Shown: positions 34,301-46,005, counted from the first letter of the stretch. The stretch: DNA of 64,000 nucleotides from Limonium bicolor (GCA_023374045.1 CM041776.1:276233039-276297038), one strand, 5' to 3'. The notes: generated by a model not told the origin, from the sequence alone. A program made the numbers and translations.

Positions 34301-37241
34301 CCATCACAAATCAAACTAATACCAACTTTATCTATCAAACCAAATTTTAATAATTTGTGGAAATCAAATACAAAGTAAAATAAAGACACCAACTATGCCT
34401 ATTATTAAGCATTCACCAATTATTCAACAACACAAATTTCAATCATAAACCAAACTAATATATACCAAATTCATTCATCAAACGAAATTCCAATAATTTG
34501 TGGAAATCAAATACAAAGTACAAAAGAGAAAAATGATAAGTTAGATTATATTACCGGTTGAAAATGAATGCTCTCCGCTCCGCTTTCAATCTACCATCAA
34601 ATGGTAAAGAAGCTCCTTAAGTATTTATCTGTAGAGACACAAAAGAGAAAAATGATAAGTTAGATTATATTACAGTGAGAGTGAAGAGAATGAAGAGTTA
34701 AATTAAAAAAAAATACCGGTTCATAAATGAATTGTTTTCAGCCCCTCTTCTCAATCGGGCGTGCGAGACTTGTGTAGCAACACCAATCTCTACAGAGGCA
34801 ACGCATAAAGATTGAACAACATTCAGATCAATTAGAATAATTTTATATTAAACTTAACGACTATACAATACTCATATATATATATATAAATACATTCTCA
34901 CACCTCTACTTCAAACCGCTACTAAAACGGCTAATACCTCACCTACTACAATATTTTTCTACTATGACTGCTTGTTCACGCTCTTATTCAATTATACACT
35001 ACGAAACGTTCTACACTTACATTACATCTTTCATGTGCTGCACATATAATTGTTTACCACTTAACACTTCACAGAAATCAACTTAACGCATACATACGAA
35101 ATTTTCACCCCCTACACACACTTGTCTATTACTACGCTAACACTTTTACTACGCATTTAACTTCTTACACTACTTCAGGGTCTTCCACTCTTTTTTACTA
35201 GCACTTTTTCTACTTATCATTTCTACACTTTTTTACTTCTTTTATCTACTATAATCATCATTCTGCTCACTCATTACTTTATACACTCTTTCTTCTTTAC
35301 TATTTCTTTCTTCTAAACTCACTACAAAATTTGATTATTTTTACTTTGCGTTTACAACTTTCATATTCACTTGCTCACACAAGCTACTACTTTCAACACA
35401 TACACACACACATTCTTCACTTCACCTACTATTACAGACAACTAATAACTAACTTTTTATCTTTGTATTTCACTTATCGTCATATACACAAATACCACAA
35501 TAATATTTTATACTATGACACAACCAGACATCATACTACACGCGACACATCTATAATCATTACTCGTTGCTAATTTAATATCATGTTTTCATTGCACTGT
35601 ACATATACATTTCATAACACTTTCTCTAATTCTCCACATACGCAATACTTTTAAATATATAAGAAACAAACTACTCATACTTAATGCTCATCTTAATTAA
35701 CAACATATCTTTTACTCGCAATCACTATACTTATATTTATTGCACATATTACAACACTCATTCATACGTTTATAAGCATAATAAATCTAGCCCAAATAAG
35801 CTAACCTAACTATACTTAAAAGAAGGGCCAAAAACAGCACAAAAATTCACTCGGACATTTCGTCGAACACCTTGTGTGCATACATAAATTTATTAGTTTA
35901 ACAACCAAATCTTGCAAAGATTTCACGCACACAATAAATATCAGCATCCACAATCACAATGTGACAACAATCTAACAATTTTAACAACACATTAACAATT
36001 TATAAAACAAAACCGAAACAATTGTTAGGGTTTGTTCTCACCTCTGTTCGCCTCTGTTGAGTGGCGGAATGAGGCCGGCGACACCAACCGAAGACCACAC
36101 CGACGGCGCGACACCGGCGAAAGCAAGAGGAGGAGGAGGGCGGGCGGTCGACGGCGGTGGTGGGTTCGAAATCGCCGCGGAACAGAGAGAGGAGAAGAGG
36201 GGTTAATTAGCCCTAATGATCTGTAATTGTTTCGAATCGGGCTGGGGGGCTAATTAAAAGGACCTATTTCGGCCGTTCCTAACAAAGAACCGCCGAAATA
36301 GGCCCTTTTTAATTATTAAATAAATTAAAGAGACCTATTTCGGCGGTTCCTAACAAGAACCGCCGAAATAGATGATTAAATTAAAAAAAAAAAGAAAAAT
36401 AGAAACACCTATTTCGGCGGTTTCGTGTAAGGAACCGCCGAAATAGGTCTATTTAATTTTTTTTATTATTAAAAAGGGCCTATTTCGGCGGTTCATATCT
36501 AGGAACCGCCGAAATAGACCCCTTCTTTACATACGGTATATATCTCGGGCCCCTATTTCGGCGGTTTTATCTACAACCGCCGAAATAGGGGCGACGAAAT
36601 AGACGTTTTTTGTACTAGTGATAGCTCGCCGGCTCCATGTCGTAGCGGAGTCGATGGCTAAGCCCGCCATAGAAGCGGTCCACCAGTATCTGGTCTGAAT
36701 ACCCAAGACCTGGCAGAAGACGGAGCAAGGCGGTGAACTCTGTGTAATACTCGTCCACCGTCATCTTGTCGGTCTGCTTGAGCGCATCCAACTGTAGGCG
36801 CTTCTTCGTCTGGACATGGGCGGGATAGTACTTTGCTCGTAGCAAGGCGGTGTACTGCTCCCAGCCGAACTCTGGATTGGCCACATGCTCGGCCCTCACC
36901 AGCTTCCACCAATCGCCTGTTGCCCCCTTCAGGTAGAACGCAGCTAGACGCACCTTGATCCCAGCAGGGACGTCAAGGGTCTCAAAGGCGGTCTCCAGCT
37001 CGGAGATGTACGCCTCAAGCTTGGCGGGATCGGTCTCCCCCTTAAAATGTGCGGGTCGAAGGTCTGCAAGGCTCTTCACCCAATTCGGTTCCCGGGGTTG
37101 TGGCGGTGGAGGCGGTGCACCCACACCAGGCTGATAGCCCATGTGCCCTAAGGCGGCAGCTACGATCTCTGCGATCGTCTGCCCTTCCGGTATCTCAGTC
37201 TCGTCGCCTCGACCACGGCCTCGGCCTCTCCTTCCTGACAT
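25325..37241 (-). CDS. Gypsy gag, three exons, split by CACTA and two hAT insertions
   Basis: Start ATG at 37241 (MSGRRGRGRGRGDE). Capsid-like region: NWVKSLADLRPAHFKGETDP, then FYLKGATGDWW and MTVDEYYTEFTALLRLLPG. The CACTA element cuts it after EPASY (36621); it resumes at 28335 with TTLQ, ending exon 1 at 28324. Exon 2: 28241-28188, then hAT B, then 27009-26811 (ECYHAAAKVEITVQLRDE, then a K/Q-rich stretch). Exon 3: 26734-26701, then hAT A, then 25632-25325 with the zinc knuckle CNFCGVLGHRAYEC preceded by CQRCKGDHPG. Two introns, 28242-28323 (82 bases) and 26735-26810 (76 bases), have GT-AG ends, and their removal keeps one open frame of about 409 codons without any stop. Gag forms the particle and binds RNA. 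Confidence 0.85.
25641..26700. mobile_element. hAT element A (non-autonomous), inside gag
   Basis: Ends TAGGGATGGCAATGGG and CCCATTGCCATCCCTA. Flanked by TAGCCACC on both sides (25633-25640, 26701-26708), a perfect 8-base duplication. Subterminal regions carry many CGGGTGACGGGTG repeats. The interior holds about nine imperfect tandem units of roughly 70 bases with the core GGTAATTTTGCAACCCTAAC and CATGCTCTGCGC (25912-26515). There is no transposase. It interrupts gag codons that read through once the element and one duplication copy are removed. Confidence 0.93.
27310..27436. promoter_or_regulatory. Divergent snRNA-type promoter module 1 in hAT B
   Basis: Plus-strand USE-like CTCCCACATCG at 27386-27396, then 31 bases, then TTATAAAAA at 27428. 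Minus-strand CTCCCACATTA at 27358-27348, then 31 bases, then an ACTATAA-like box at 27316-27310. Plant snRNA genes carry RTCCCACATCG upstream of a TATA box; spacing of about 31-34 fits the Pol II type rather than the shorter Pol III type. No known snRNA follows. Confidence 0.6.
27685..27813. promoter_or_regulatory. Divergent snRNA-type promoter module 2 in hAT B
   Basis: Plus strand: CTCCCACATCG at 27764-27774, 31 bases, CTTATAAAG from 27805. Minus strand: CTCCCACATCG at 27734-27724, exactly 31 bases, TTTTAAAA at 27692-27685. The spacer between the two USEs (TAGCTGAG ... AACCTATG ... AGCTAAC) is homologous to that of module 1, so the whole module was duplicated. Confidence 0.62.
27893..27941 (+). 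promoter_or_regulatory. Third USE/TATA-like module in hAT B
   Basis: CTCCCACATCA (one base off the USE) at 27893-27903, 31 bases, then TTATAAAT at 27935. It has the same spacing as the other modules but no divergent partner. Confidence 0.45.
28360..28625. repeat. CACTA subterminal repeats, 3' side
   Basis: Repeated TATCTCGGCGGTT and TTTCGGCGGTT in both orientations, forming long hairpins (for example 28436-28466 and 28502-28540). Such arrays bind the accessory transposition protein in En/Spm elements. The block around 28466-28620 is itself an inverted duplication. Confidence 0.85.
28934..32298 (-). pseudogene. CACTA second gene: Transposase_24-like region plus Ulp1 (C48) protease
   Basis: Exons inferred on the minus strand: 32298-31892, 31805-31566, 31471-31232, 31137-30733, about 30644-30356, 30277-29949, about 29853-29679, 29578-29470, about 29365-29295, 29220-29117 and 29033-28934. 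Early exons match plant En/Spm Transposase_24 (LSAMSKQFRDHKNKL, EEQWVQFVERRHTPEFQ, NAKKNLYPHHLGG, YDEATRAVIAQM). The last exons give a Ulp1-like cysteine-protease core: histidine in RHWSLCVV, aspartate in QFDSLG, glutamine and cysteine in CPVQPGGSECGYYVMRFM. It ends LMN-stop at 28934. Ulp1 enzymes remove SUMO; such domains are known in plant CACTA and MULE proteins. An in-frame TAG lies near 30795 in the fourth exon, so this copy is probably broken. Confidence 0.8.
32312..33348 (-). pseudogene. CACTA TNP2-type transposase, truncated
   Basis: Starts at ATG 33348 with the transposase-associated motif MERDWMYGDRGEHFDKM. Next comes the TNP2 core entry (LNLFNLKGRYGLSDKGFTAFLEL, DMLPDENGLPTTTYEAKKWV). 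A one-base loss in an A run near 32682 shifts the frame, after which the family sequence continues (IHACPNNCVLYRGEYEHLDNCPKC, LRWHAEGRK, DGPQWRNINRWF). It stops abruptly after LGLCTDEN at 32312, where most of the catalytic part should follow. Instead the sequence passes within a few bases into the acceptor of the second gene, so an internal deletion removed the transposase C-terminus and the intergenic part. Confidence 0.88.
33370..36240 (-). other. CACTA 5' region, non-coding
   Basis: Lies upstream of TNP2 in the element's own orientation. AT-rich, with short internal repeats (TATTATTAAGCATTCACCA near 34260 and 34395; a block with AAATACAAAGTA ... GATAAGTTAGATTATATTAC twice near 34505 and 34645). 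From about 34880 to 35800 the plus strand is strikingly poor in G. A GC-rich patch at 36040-36190 may be the 5' leader of the element transcript. No protein gene is recognised. Confidence 0.6.
36265..36595. repeat. CACTA subterminal repeats, 5' side
   Basis: Five hairpins of the form CCTATTTCGGCGGTT ... AACCGCCGAAATAGG separated by AT-rich spacers, at about 36265-36304, 36332-36370, 36409-36447, 36478-36518 and 36551-36590. They mirror the 3' array. Confidence 0.9.
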
Positions 37242-37471
37242 CTGAACAATCACAACTCACATTAGATTTGTATCCACCACTGTTTCGGTTAACGAATTTT
37301 TAACGTCCGTAGACGGTAAAGACGATCCACACTTATTAGTGGTCATCTGACTCTACTCACACCAACAGCTCACACCCTTAACCCGTCACTTATTTCTTAA
37401 CTTATATCCTAACTCGGTGGTTTCTTATGTCCGGTTAGATCAGAGCGTAACTACGCTCTGATACCACTTTT
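37242..37471 (-). promoter_or_regulatory. Gypsy leader and primer-binding site
   Basis: On the minus strand the 5' LTR ends GTTACA at 37472; after a five-base gap TGGTATCAGAGCGTAG (37466-37451) matches the 3' end of initiator tRNA-Met. About 210 bases of leader precede the gag ATG at 37241. Confidence 0.85.
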
Positions 37472-40400
37472 TGTAACACCCCGTCCTAATCCAATCGTGG
37501 TTATCGCAACTTAACAAATAATACCTAAACGTCGCAGCAGAAATAAACCATCACCAGGACCTTGCCACGGTCTAATCAACAAGAAATACCGTTACTTAAA
37601 TATTTACAACCGCATATCCACAATACATACACCAACCGAGTTTAAAGTATCTCCAAAACCATACAATATTTCACAAGTTCAACTATCAACAGACGGGTGC
37701 ACAGGCGCTACCCGTACTCAAAATAAGTCCCACCTAGGGCTACCCGCTCCTACTCTCGTGGTGTGACTTCATGGGCCGCTTACCTGCAAGTGTAAAAACT
37801 GCCCCCAAAGGGGGTCAGCACGAATGCTGGTACGACCCTCTCGTGGCCCCCAAGCTAACGGGGCTACGACGACTAATTGTCGATAGCATGGAAGTTGATT
37901 AGCATCACAATCATAATATGAAATGCAATAAAACAACAAACCACAATGAACATAAATAGCTTAAATGCAAATGAACGTCTCAGGCGTTCCCTTAATAAGT
38001 GAGTTAGATCTTAACTCCTTAAATCCACAATCTCCTTAACCTTATAATTGCCAACCGTTCCACTATTAGATTGGTTAGCCCTTAATTGGTTGCTTATTTT
38101 TGTAGGGCTTGGTTAACCCTAGCCGGTAGCAGTGCACTATCCGGCAATAAGTTACCTTTCTTAATTTGTTGGGGATGTAGGCTTGATCCCCCCACGCCAT
38201 CCTTAATGTGCCTCCCACCTCAAACAGTAGTCCAGGTGGTCGGGTCGGTTTGTTGACCCTAGGCGACTAGTCCGAGGACAAGTCTTATTCGGAAGTCGGA
38301 TCTGATTCAGATACCGACCTCCCCCAATACACATGTGCCGGTACCATTCCGGATTCCTCACTCCCACCCCAAGTTACGGTTAGTGAAAGTCTTAAATACC
38401 AAGTGTTAGTTAAACCTTGACGGGTATTAACCAACAATCACCAATGTACAAATCCTCTCCTTAACTCAATAAGTATCAAGCTTAGTTAGTAGCTATCCTT
38501 AAGCCTCGTGGGTTAGTGTAAAGAAAACACATACACAACAAGAACATTAATATCTGGTTGCATGCTTTATCTTGTCTTAGTCATATCAAACAAACAGGTA
38601 GCACACAAGCCGAGGGACACCTCGTTAGCAAGCAGGTCACAAGAAAGACTGTACCGTTCACCGTCGACTTTCGTTTGTTTAACCTTCTCCGGGGTCCCAA
38701 TTCACAAACCTAAAACATTCATTCATTTTTAGGCCATTAGTTATTTGCACCTTACTTAAGACACTTAATCCCTAAAGATTCCCATTCGATACCCTCTTAA
38801 GTCTTTACCACTTAACCATATTAACTTAACTTTAAACTTAAGGTTTATACTTAACTTAACTTAATTCCTTAGGTTCTTAGGTCCCTAATCATTATTACCC
38901 TACCAATGGCATACCTTACTACCAATTATCATCTATAGAATTTAAAATTTCTTTTTTTTTGTGTTTTTGGCTCAACCGATCTTACCGACCGACCTTACCC
39001 AAGGTTGGTCCATTCCAGGACGTATTACCGTTTGAGAATTCTACCTCGACCGACCTTGCAAGTCCGGTCCCCAAGGTCGGTCCATTCCCGAGAGTTTTCC
39101 CCGTGGGAAATTTAAGCCCGACCGAACTTGTAAGTTCGGTCCCAAGTTTGGTCGATTCCAGAGACCAATTCCCGTACAAAATTCTAGGCATGACCGAACT
39201 TGCAAGTCCGGTCCCAAGGTCGGTCCATTCCAGAGACTTAATTCGTACACAAAATACAAGCCCGGCCGAACTTGTAAGTCCGGTCCCCAAGTTCGGTCGA
39301 TTCCAGAAACTCTTTCCGGTAGTGTAAACTGAGCTCGACCGACCTTGCAGGTCCGGTCCCTAAGGTCGGTCGACTCCAGGACCTTGTTTCTAAATTCCCA
39401 TTTAACTCCAAACTTCACCTCATATATCCTAGTATGTTCTAACCTCATTTGGGCACTTCAAATACACCCTAAGCCCTCCACAAAACTCATTAAATCACTC
39501 ACTAATATCCACCTTAGTCATTATGCATTCTCCTTATAATAATGTCAACACTTGTAATGTTTTTCACTAGGTTTCTAAGTGGTGGTTCATACCTAATACA
39601 GCCACTATGCCAAGTGCTTCCTCACCACTATAACATCATCTCCCATGCATCTTTCACCATTTAAAACTCCTTTATGCAACTACTTAAAGTTCCTACACAA
39701 GTTTATGACACCTTCATCCAACACATTATTTCTTTTCTACTAGTTTACCAATGTTTGCCTAAGTCCTAAATACACTAGTACATTCATTTGATTCCTAAAT
39801 CCTCCATGATCATGTCTAGGTCATTCTAACCCATTATACACCTTAAACTCACCCTTTTTCATCAAGACAACCTCTAAAACTTCCTAGTACTACCTTGGTC
39901 ATGAAATTTCCTTAGAACATCTTAAACACTTAGGTTCCTCACTAAATTTTGCCATGGGTTCTCTAGCATTACACCAAAACATTTAGTTTCTCACCATCAA
40001 ACAACCAAGATCACCTAAATTCTCATTACATCACCTTAACACACAAGTTACACCAAACTACACCACATTATCATATAGTGTATAAACTTAAAATGCTTGG
40101 CACTTAGGCCCTTAAATGACAATAATCTTAACCACTGAATTTCCACATATATTTGCCTTTGACCTGCGAATACACACAACAAGGCTCCCATTGAAATAAA
40201 ATGCTTCTTGTAATTCACCTTGACATTCTTAAACTATCTCCTTTTTCTCATTTGCTCCTTAGTCACAAGTTCACAAGTATAATCATTGTTCTTTCTCCTA
40301 GGTTTTATAACCCCTTTCCCCAATGTAAACTCTACACTAAACTCATCACATATCTAAATCCCATTCCCTTAAACAATAAAACACCTTAAGGTAAGTAATT

Positions 40401-41701
40401 TACCTTGTTCTTTTACAAGCTCACAAACTTTCCTCCTTAGACTTTTTTCTTGAACAATCTCGGTCACCAACCAAGTCTCCTTGCCAATGTTCTAACCAAT
40501 ATTCAATGACTCCAATGAGTACTAAACAACACACTAACCTTAAGGAACAAAACCTAGGTTAAAAATGTGTTTTAAGGTATTAAATTGATTGTTTTACCTT
40601 GGTTTCTCAAGACAAGCTTGGGATATGAAGCAAGAAGGACCTCCTTTATCCTTTGGAGAGTAGAACCAAGATAGAACAAGGCATAAACATGGAGTCCCAT
40701 GAGTACAAATTTTCGGACAAGGGAAGAAATGGTGGGAACTTGATTTTTCTTACATATTCTTCACCTTAAGAGAATGGAGAAGCTAATGGAGTCTCCAAGC
40801 TTGAGTTTCCTCCTCTAATGGCGATTTGCCTTGGCTCCAAATTGAGGCTCTTGAAGTTTTGAAGAGATAGAAAGGAAGATCTTGAGCTAACTAAGAGATA
40901 TATGTGCTTGGTTTTGATTTTGGAGCTTAAATGAGCAAGATGTGGGTAAAAGAAGATGGAGCTAGCATGGAGGTTGCTTCTTACGTGAGAGAGAAGAAAG
41001 AGAGCAAGATAAATCGATGGAGAAGATAAAGAATGAAGAAAGGAGGAGAGAGATGGCATATAAGATATTTAATTCCTTAAAAGTAAATAGTAACCACTTA
41101 CTTTTCTCTGTTTCTTCTAACATTAATTGGCTACTCTTGGTGACTCACATCCTTAGAAAACCGGCCCCCTCATTAATTAGGCTGGTCATGGTCTTGTTTG
41201 ACCAATTAATTAGACTTAATTGATTAAAGACTAAGCTAGGCACTATTTGGTTACTATTCACAAATTAGTGCACATATTTGTGAAACTTTTGATTTCCCAT
41301 TGATTTAGACTTCCTAATGTGATACTAATTAGTACACAAGTTAATTAAGGAGTAATCATGGGCATTTAGCCACTTAAAACCCCTTTCTAAGACAATTTTT
41401 CGAAAATGTGCTTTAAGAGTCCTTAAAGCACAATTTATGTTTTAACTTGTTTTTGAGCTTGGTTTTCTTTGGTAATTGGCTTAAAATGACCATTAGGATA
41501 TTAATAAGGTCTTAGAATGATATTTGGGTGCTCACCCAAGTCCCTACAAGCTTAGAGCACGTTATTGCTTAAACTGCTCTTTTGGTGTTTCCTTATGTTT
41601 TCTTTGATTAAAATGGTTTCTTAATGTTTCTAAGGCATTCTTTAGCCTTCTTATACCTTAGTTTATCATTTAAATACCATATCTAGGTTTGGGGTATTTC
41701 A
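37472..41701 (-). repeat. 5' LTR of the Gypsy element (right copy)
   Basis: 4230 bases, TG...CA ends, nearly identical to 16384-20615. It contains the hairpin array at 38970-39388. In the element's orientation this LTR carries the promoter. Its right end abuts GTTAA and the continuing Copia 2 gag. Confidence 0.95.
38970..39388. repeat. Six-unit hairpin repeat array in the right Gypsy LTR
   Basis: Counterpart of 17879-18305. Base differences between the copies mostly change one arm only (for example CAAGGTTGGTC in unit 1 and CAAGTTTGGTC in unit 3), consistent with recent neutral change after insertion. Confidence 0.85.
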
Positions 41702-41706
41702 GTTAA

Positions 41707-44700
41707 TGGCAATTTACCTTGACCGACAGAAGCTTCTGCAGAGAGGGGTGTGTGGGATAGGTGTAATACTATGGTGATGGTATGGGTTTTAAGCACCATC
41801 AACAAACAGATCTCTAGCACAGTCATATTCTCCCGCACCGCCTAGCAGATTTGGGACCAGTTCACGAGCGTTTCGGGAAGCCGAATGGAGTCCGTCTGTT
41901 GGAGCTCAACCGTGATATAGTCTGGTCTAGTCAGGGTACATAGACCATCAGCAATTATTTCAACAAATTGAAAAAATTTATGGGACGAGTTAGACAATGT
42001 CGATGAGTTTCCCGAATGTAATTGTTTGAGCGCTCATTCATTGGGAGTTTACAGAGCTTGAAAGATTAGTGCAATTTCTCATGGGGCTGAATGAGACTTA
42101 TTGGCCGGCTCGTGGGTCTATCTTGATGATGACTCCGCTACCGAGTGTAGACCAAGCATATTCTATTCTCATTCAAGAAGAGAAACAACGTCAGGGTCGA
42201 GCGATGCCACCACCTCCGTCTGGTTCCTTTTCTTTTAGTTCTACTGGAACTCAAAAGCAAGACAACACCAGAAGATGGTCTGCGATTTTTGTGGCAAGTT
42301 TGGTCACGGGGCCGTAACTTGCTACAAGAAGGTTGGGTATCCATCTGGTTTCAAATTCAAGGGGAAGAAGCAAGTGGCAAGCGTATCTGACGTTCAAGAA
42401 GATGTTACTCAGAGCCTGATTTCTTCAATTCCAGGCGTTTCGGCAAAACAGTACAAAGTCATGTTGGAGTTCTTCAACAAGAACTCCAATATCTCTTTCA
42501 CTTCTGCTGTGGCGATGGCTGGTAATGTATCTCAAGTTTTCAAGTTAATTTGCTTGTTTGCTGCTTTGCTAAATGTCTTGGTGATTATTGGATTATTGAT
42601 AGTGGTGAGGCTCATCATGTTTGTTTTAAGGCCGATTGGTTTGTCAATTTTTACTCCACTAAAAGAGGGATAAACATTGAGTTACCCGATGGATCTTTGA
42701 AATCAGTTAGTACCATGGGTGATGTCCGGATTGGTTCTTATTTTATTATGAAAAATGTTCTGTATATTCCACAATTCAAGTATAACTTGTTGTCTGTGAG
42801 TTGGTTTTCGCAACAGTTGTGTATGTGTGTATCTTTTATGAAAAATGTTTGTGTATGTCAGGACCTTTCTCTGAAGAGGCAAAGGAAAATTGGTAGAGAG
42901 TTGAATGGGATTTATGTTTTGCATGATCATTCTCTAGATGGGCTTTATTTGGAAGGGAAGTATCACAAAGATTTGTGGCTTAGAGATGTTGATGTTGTAG
43001 GTCAGGTTGTGAACTCTAGTGATTCTCGTTTTTGTTGTTCTTCTGTTACTGAAAAGAACATGAATAAAAATGTTGTTGTTGATGGGTTTATCCCGGTTTC
43101 TTCTTTGAGTGATCTTAAACTTTGGCATATGCGTTTAAAGCATTTGTCCTTAAGTAAAACACGAAAGTTAGGAGCTGGGAAATGTAATGCTGATAGTGGT
43201 TTTATATGTGAGATTTGTATCAAGGCCAAGCAAGCCAAACTTCCTTTTTCCCAGTCTACTATTAAAATTGGTGTTGTTTTCTAATTAGTGCATGCTGATT
43301 TTTGGGGCCCTTATAATGTTGCTACCCACGATGGTTATCGATATTTTCTTACCGTTGTTGATGAATTTTCTAGAGCTACATGGGTATATGCTTAGTACTA
43401 AAGCTGAAGCCTTTATTTGCATAAAGCAGATTGTTAAATATGTAGAAAGATAGTTTGATACGCATGTCAAAGTCCTGAGGACTGATAATGATTTTGAGAT
43501 GGGTTCCTCAGCAGAAGGGAACGCTTTCTTTGCTGAAATAGGTATTTTGCATCAGACTTCTTGTCCTTATACCCCTCAACAAAATGGTATTGTTGAGAGG
43601 AAGCATCAACACCTTTTGGAAACAGCACGTTCTCTTTTATTTCAGTCTAGCTTACCCAAGGTTTATTGGGGAGAATGTTTGTTGACAGCAGTACATTTGA
43701 TAAACAGATGCCCTAGCAAGGTTCTTAAAGGAAAATCTCCCTTTTCTATCCTTTATAACAGAGAAGCTGATCTAGATAGTTTAAAGGTTTTTAGTTGCTT
43801 GTGTTTCTCTTCAAAAAACATAATAAAAGATAAGTTTCATCAGAGAAGTGTACCCTGCTGTTTTATAGGTTATCCTTATGAATCAAAAGGATACAAGGTT
43901 CTAGAACTTGATTCAGGAAGGATACGAATTAGCAGGAATGTTAAGTTTGTGGAACACATTTTTCCTTTTTCGCTAACTTCTGTTCCTGCAGCTGAACCTG
44001 ATAATACAACTGTCTCTAGTGTTTCTGGTGAGGACCAACATAGAGAGCAGGTTGATTTTAACCAATTTGATCAGGTAGCTGTTGATCAGGTAGAATCTGG
44101 TTTTGTCAGTGATACTGATTCCTCAAGTCACAAAAAATCTGGTAGACAAACTAGACCTCCTAATCATTTAAAAGATTATATATGCACTTATGTTACAACA
44201 GATAACACTTGTATGCATACTTTGACTTCATTAACTGTTTCAGAAAAGTGTAGTAATTACTCTCTGCCAATCCTTAGTCATATGTTGAATGTTGATGCTT
44301 ATTATGAGCCAGCGACTTTTGAAGATGCCAATCAGTATGCACACTGGAGGCAAGCTATGACTGAAGAATTTCGTGCCTTGGATCTCAACAACACTTGGGA
44401 GATAGTGGATCTTCCTCCTAAAAAGAAACCCATAGGCTGCAAGTGGGTTTCCAAGGTTAAAACCAAGGCCGATGGAAGTGTAGAGATGTATAAAGCGAGG
44501 CTTGTGGTGAAAGGCTATACGCGGAAAGAAGGTATTGACTATTTCGAAACCTTCTATTCTGTTGTAAAGCTAACTACCATAAAAGATTTATTTTCTATTA
44601 CTGTTAAGAGAGATTGGGATATATATCAGCTTGACATAAATAATGTTTATCTTCACGGTGACTTAGATGAAGAAATTTATATGCAAATGCCCAAAGGTTT

Positions 44701-45830
44701 GCCTACTGCTAAGTCTAATCAAGTGTGCAGGTTGAGGAAATCTCTGTATGGGTTAAAGCAGGCGTCGAGACAATGGAGCGCAAAGCTGAACAGTACACTA
44801 CGTACTAGAGGTTATATACAATCGAAGAACGATTATTCTCTGTTTTATAAGCACCAAGGAGAGCGTTCAGTCTATCTAGTCATCTATGTTGATGACATTG
44901 CCATTACAGAAAATGATAAAGAGGAGATCGATTCCCTTAAAGTTTTTTTACATTCCACTTTCAAAATTAAAGATCTCGGTCTTGTTAATCTGTTTCTAGG
45001 CGTTCAGTTTATCAGGGTAACTGATGGTATTATTCTAAATTAGAAGAGGTTCATTGACAATATTGTAAAAGAATTTGATGCAGGTAACATCAGACAACAC
45101 TCATCCCCTCTTCCTCAGCCGAAAATCAGTAAGACAACAAGTGAAAAACTTGCTGATCCCTCTATATATCGAAGAATAGTTGGTAAACTGAATTTCTTGT
45201 GCAATACACGCACTGACATTGCTTTTTTTGTACAGCACTTGAGTCAGTTTCAACACTCACCCACTGCAGAAGATCTTAAGCTTGCCTACTACACTCTGGG
45301 GTATCTAAAGGCTACAACTGACTTGGGTATCTTGCTGAGAAAGAATGGAGATTACTCTTTGGAAGCCTTTTGCGATGCCGATTGGGCTGGGTGTCATCTC
45401 ACAAGGAGATCACTTAGCGGGTTCTTCATCAGATTTGGTGGAAGCCTCGTATCTTGGAAATCCAAGAAGCAATCGATAGTGTCTCTCTCGTCGGCTGAAG
45501 TAGAGTATCGTTCTATGCGTGTTGTATGCATTGAAATAGCCTGGCTCACAAGATTGCTTGCAGAGTTAGGAGTTCTTAGCGTCACACCTGTTCCCATAAG
45601 ATCCGACAGTCAAGCCGCCATCCATATTGCGAGAAATCTAGTTTCTCATCAGCGCACAAAACACATAGATATAGATGTACACTATGTTCACGAACTACTC
45701 CAAGAAGGCATTGTTTCAGTCTCTTACATCTCAACTCAAGCACAACCTGCAGACATACTTACCAAACCCCTCAATGGACCAATGCATCTAGAGGCTTTAG
45801 GCAAGTTGAGTGTGTTCTCAAAACCCCCTC
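41707..45830 (+). pseudogene. Copia 2 gag C-terminus and pol
   Basis: Continues gag after the Gypsy insertion. Several stops and shifts lie between 41710 and 42270. Then the zinc knuckle CDFCGKFGHGAVTCYK (42281), protease IIDSGEAHH (near 42595), integrase finger (HMRLKHLS ... CEICIKAK, 43125-43230), integrase core (VHADFWGPY near 43288; RTDNDFE; NGIVERKH) with a stop near 43393, then a long open frame 43499-45043 through RT (YVDDIAIT near 44890). A TAG at 45041 and a shift before 45197 break it. RNase H follows (FCDADWAGC near 45370; SQAAIHIA). DSGE replaces the usual DSGA of Copia protease. Confidence 0.9.
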
Positions 45831-45849
45831 AACTTGGGGGGGGGGGGGG

Positions 45850-46005
45850 TGTTAGGATAAAGGGTATTATAGTCCTTCTGTATAAGCCCCGTTATATTAT
45901 ATGTTGCATATATATATATATACTTAGGCTGCAGCGCTTCTGTAATCTGTTGATTTGAGTAAAACAACGAGCCATTTTCCATTTCCTTATTCTGTAAAGT
46001 CAACA
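45850..46005 (+). repeat. 3' LTR of Copia 2, with polypurine tract
   Basis: A 156-base LTR, TGTTAGGATAAAG to GTCAACA, preceded by a purine run dominated by G (45834-45849). It matches the two halves of the interrupted 5' LTR. Confidence 0.93.

Larger units (their letters stand above)
28339..36620 (-). mobile_element. CACTA (En/Spm) DNA transposon, inside Gypsy gag
   Basis: Ends CACTAGTAGAAAAAAGGG and, inverted, CACTAGTACAAAAAACGT. Flanked by ATA on both sides (28336-28338, 36621-36623), the 3-base duplication of CACTA elements. Subterminal repeats of TTTCGGCGGTT in both orientations lie at 28360-28625 and 36265-36595. Two gene regions on the minus strand: a truncated TNP2-type transposase and a second gene encoding a Transposase_24-like plus Ulp1-type protease protein. 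Length 8282 bases. The transposase is incomplete, so mobilisation would need a helper. Confidence 0.95.
16384..41701 (-). mobile_element. Ty3/Gypsy chromodomain-type (Tekay/Del-like) retrotransposon carrying AlkB, nested
   Basis: Flanked by GTTAA on both sides (16379-16383, 41702-41706). LTRs of 4232 and 4230 bases bound an internal region which, after removal of CACTA and two hAT insertions, is about 6.3 kb. Minus-strand order: LTR, tRNA-Met PBS, gag with introns, AlkB-type dioxygenase, protease, RT, RNase H, integrase, C-terminal chromodomain-like region, PPT, LTR. The long LTRs, the pol order and the ILD ... VKVLW ... EEATRE tail fit the Tekay/Del chromovirus lineage. Pol has multiple lesions, so this copy cannot move by itself. 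The nested insertions are younger than it. Confidence 0.95.
14419..46005 (+). mobile_element. Ty1/Copia retrotransposon (Copia 2), interrupted by nested insertions
   Basis: Both LTRs begin TGTTAGGATAAAGGG and end GTAAAGTCAACA. Flanks TCGGA (14414-14418) and TCAGA (46006-46010) form a 5-base duplication with one change. Removing a hAT element in the 5' LTR and the Gypsy element at 16384-41701 leaves about 4.9 kb, a usual Copia size. Order: LTR, PBS, gag, protease, integrase, RT, RNase H, PPT, LTR. Several stops and frameshifts make it inactive. It is the outermost and therefore oldest layer of the nest. Confidence 0.93.

Noticed and set aside
36032..36226. An arginine-rich frame at the CACTA 5' end
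   Set aside because: It lies on the wrong strand for the element's genes and reflects the GC-rich leader.
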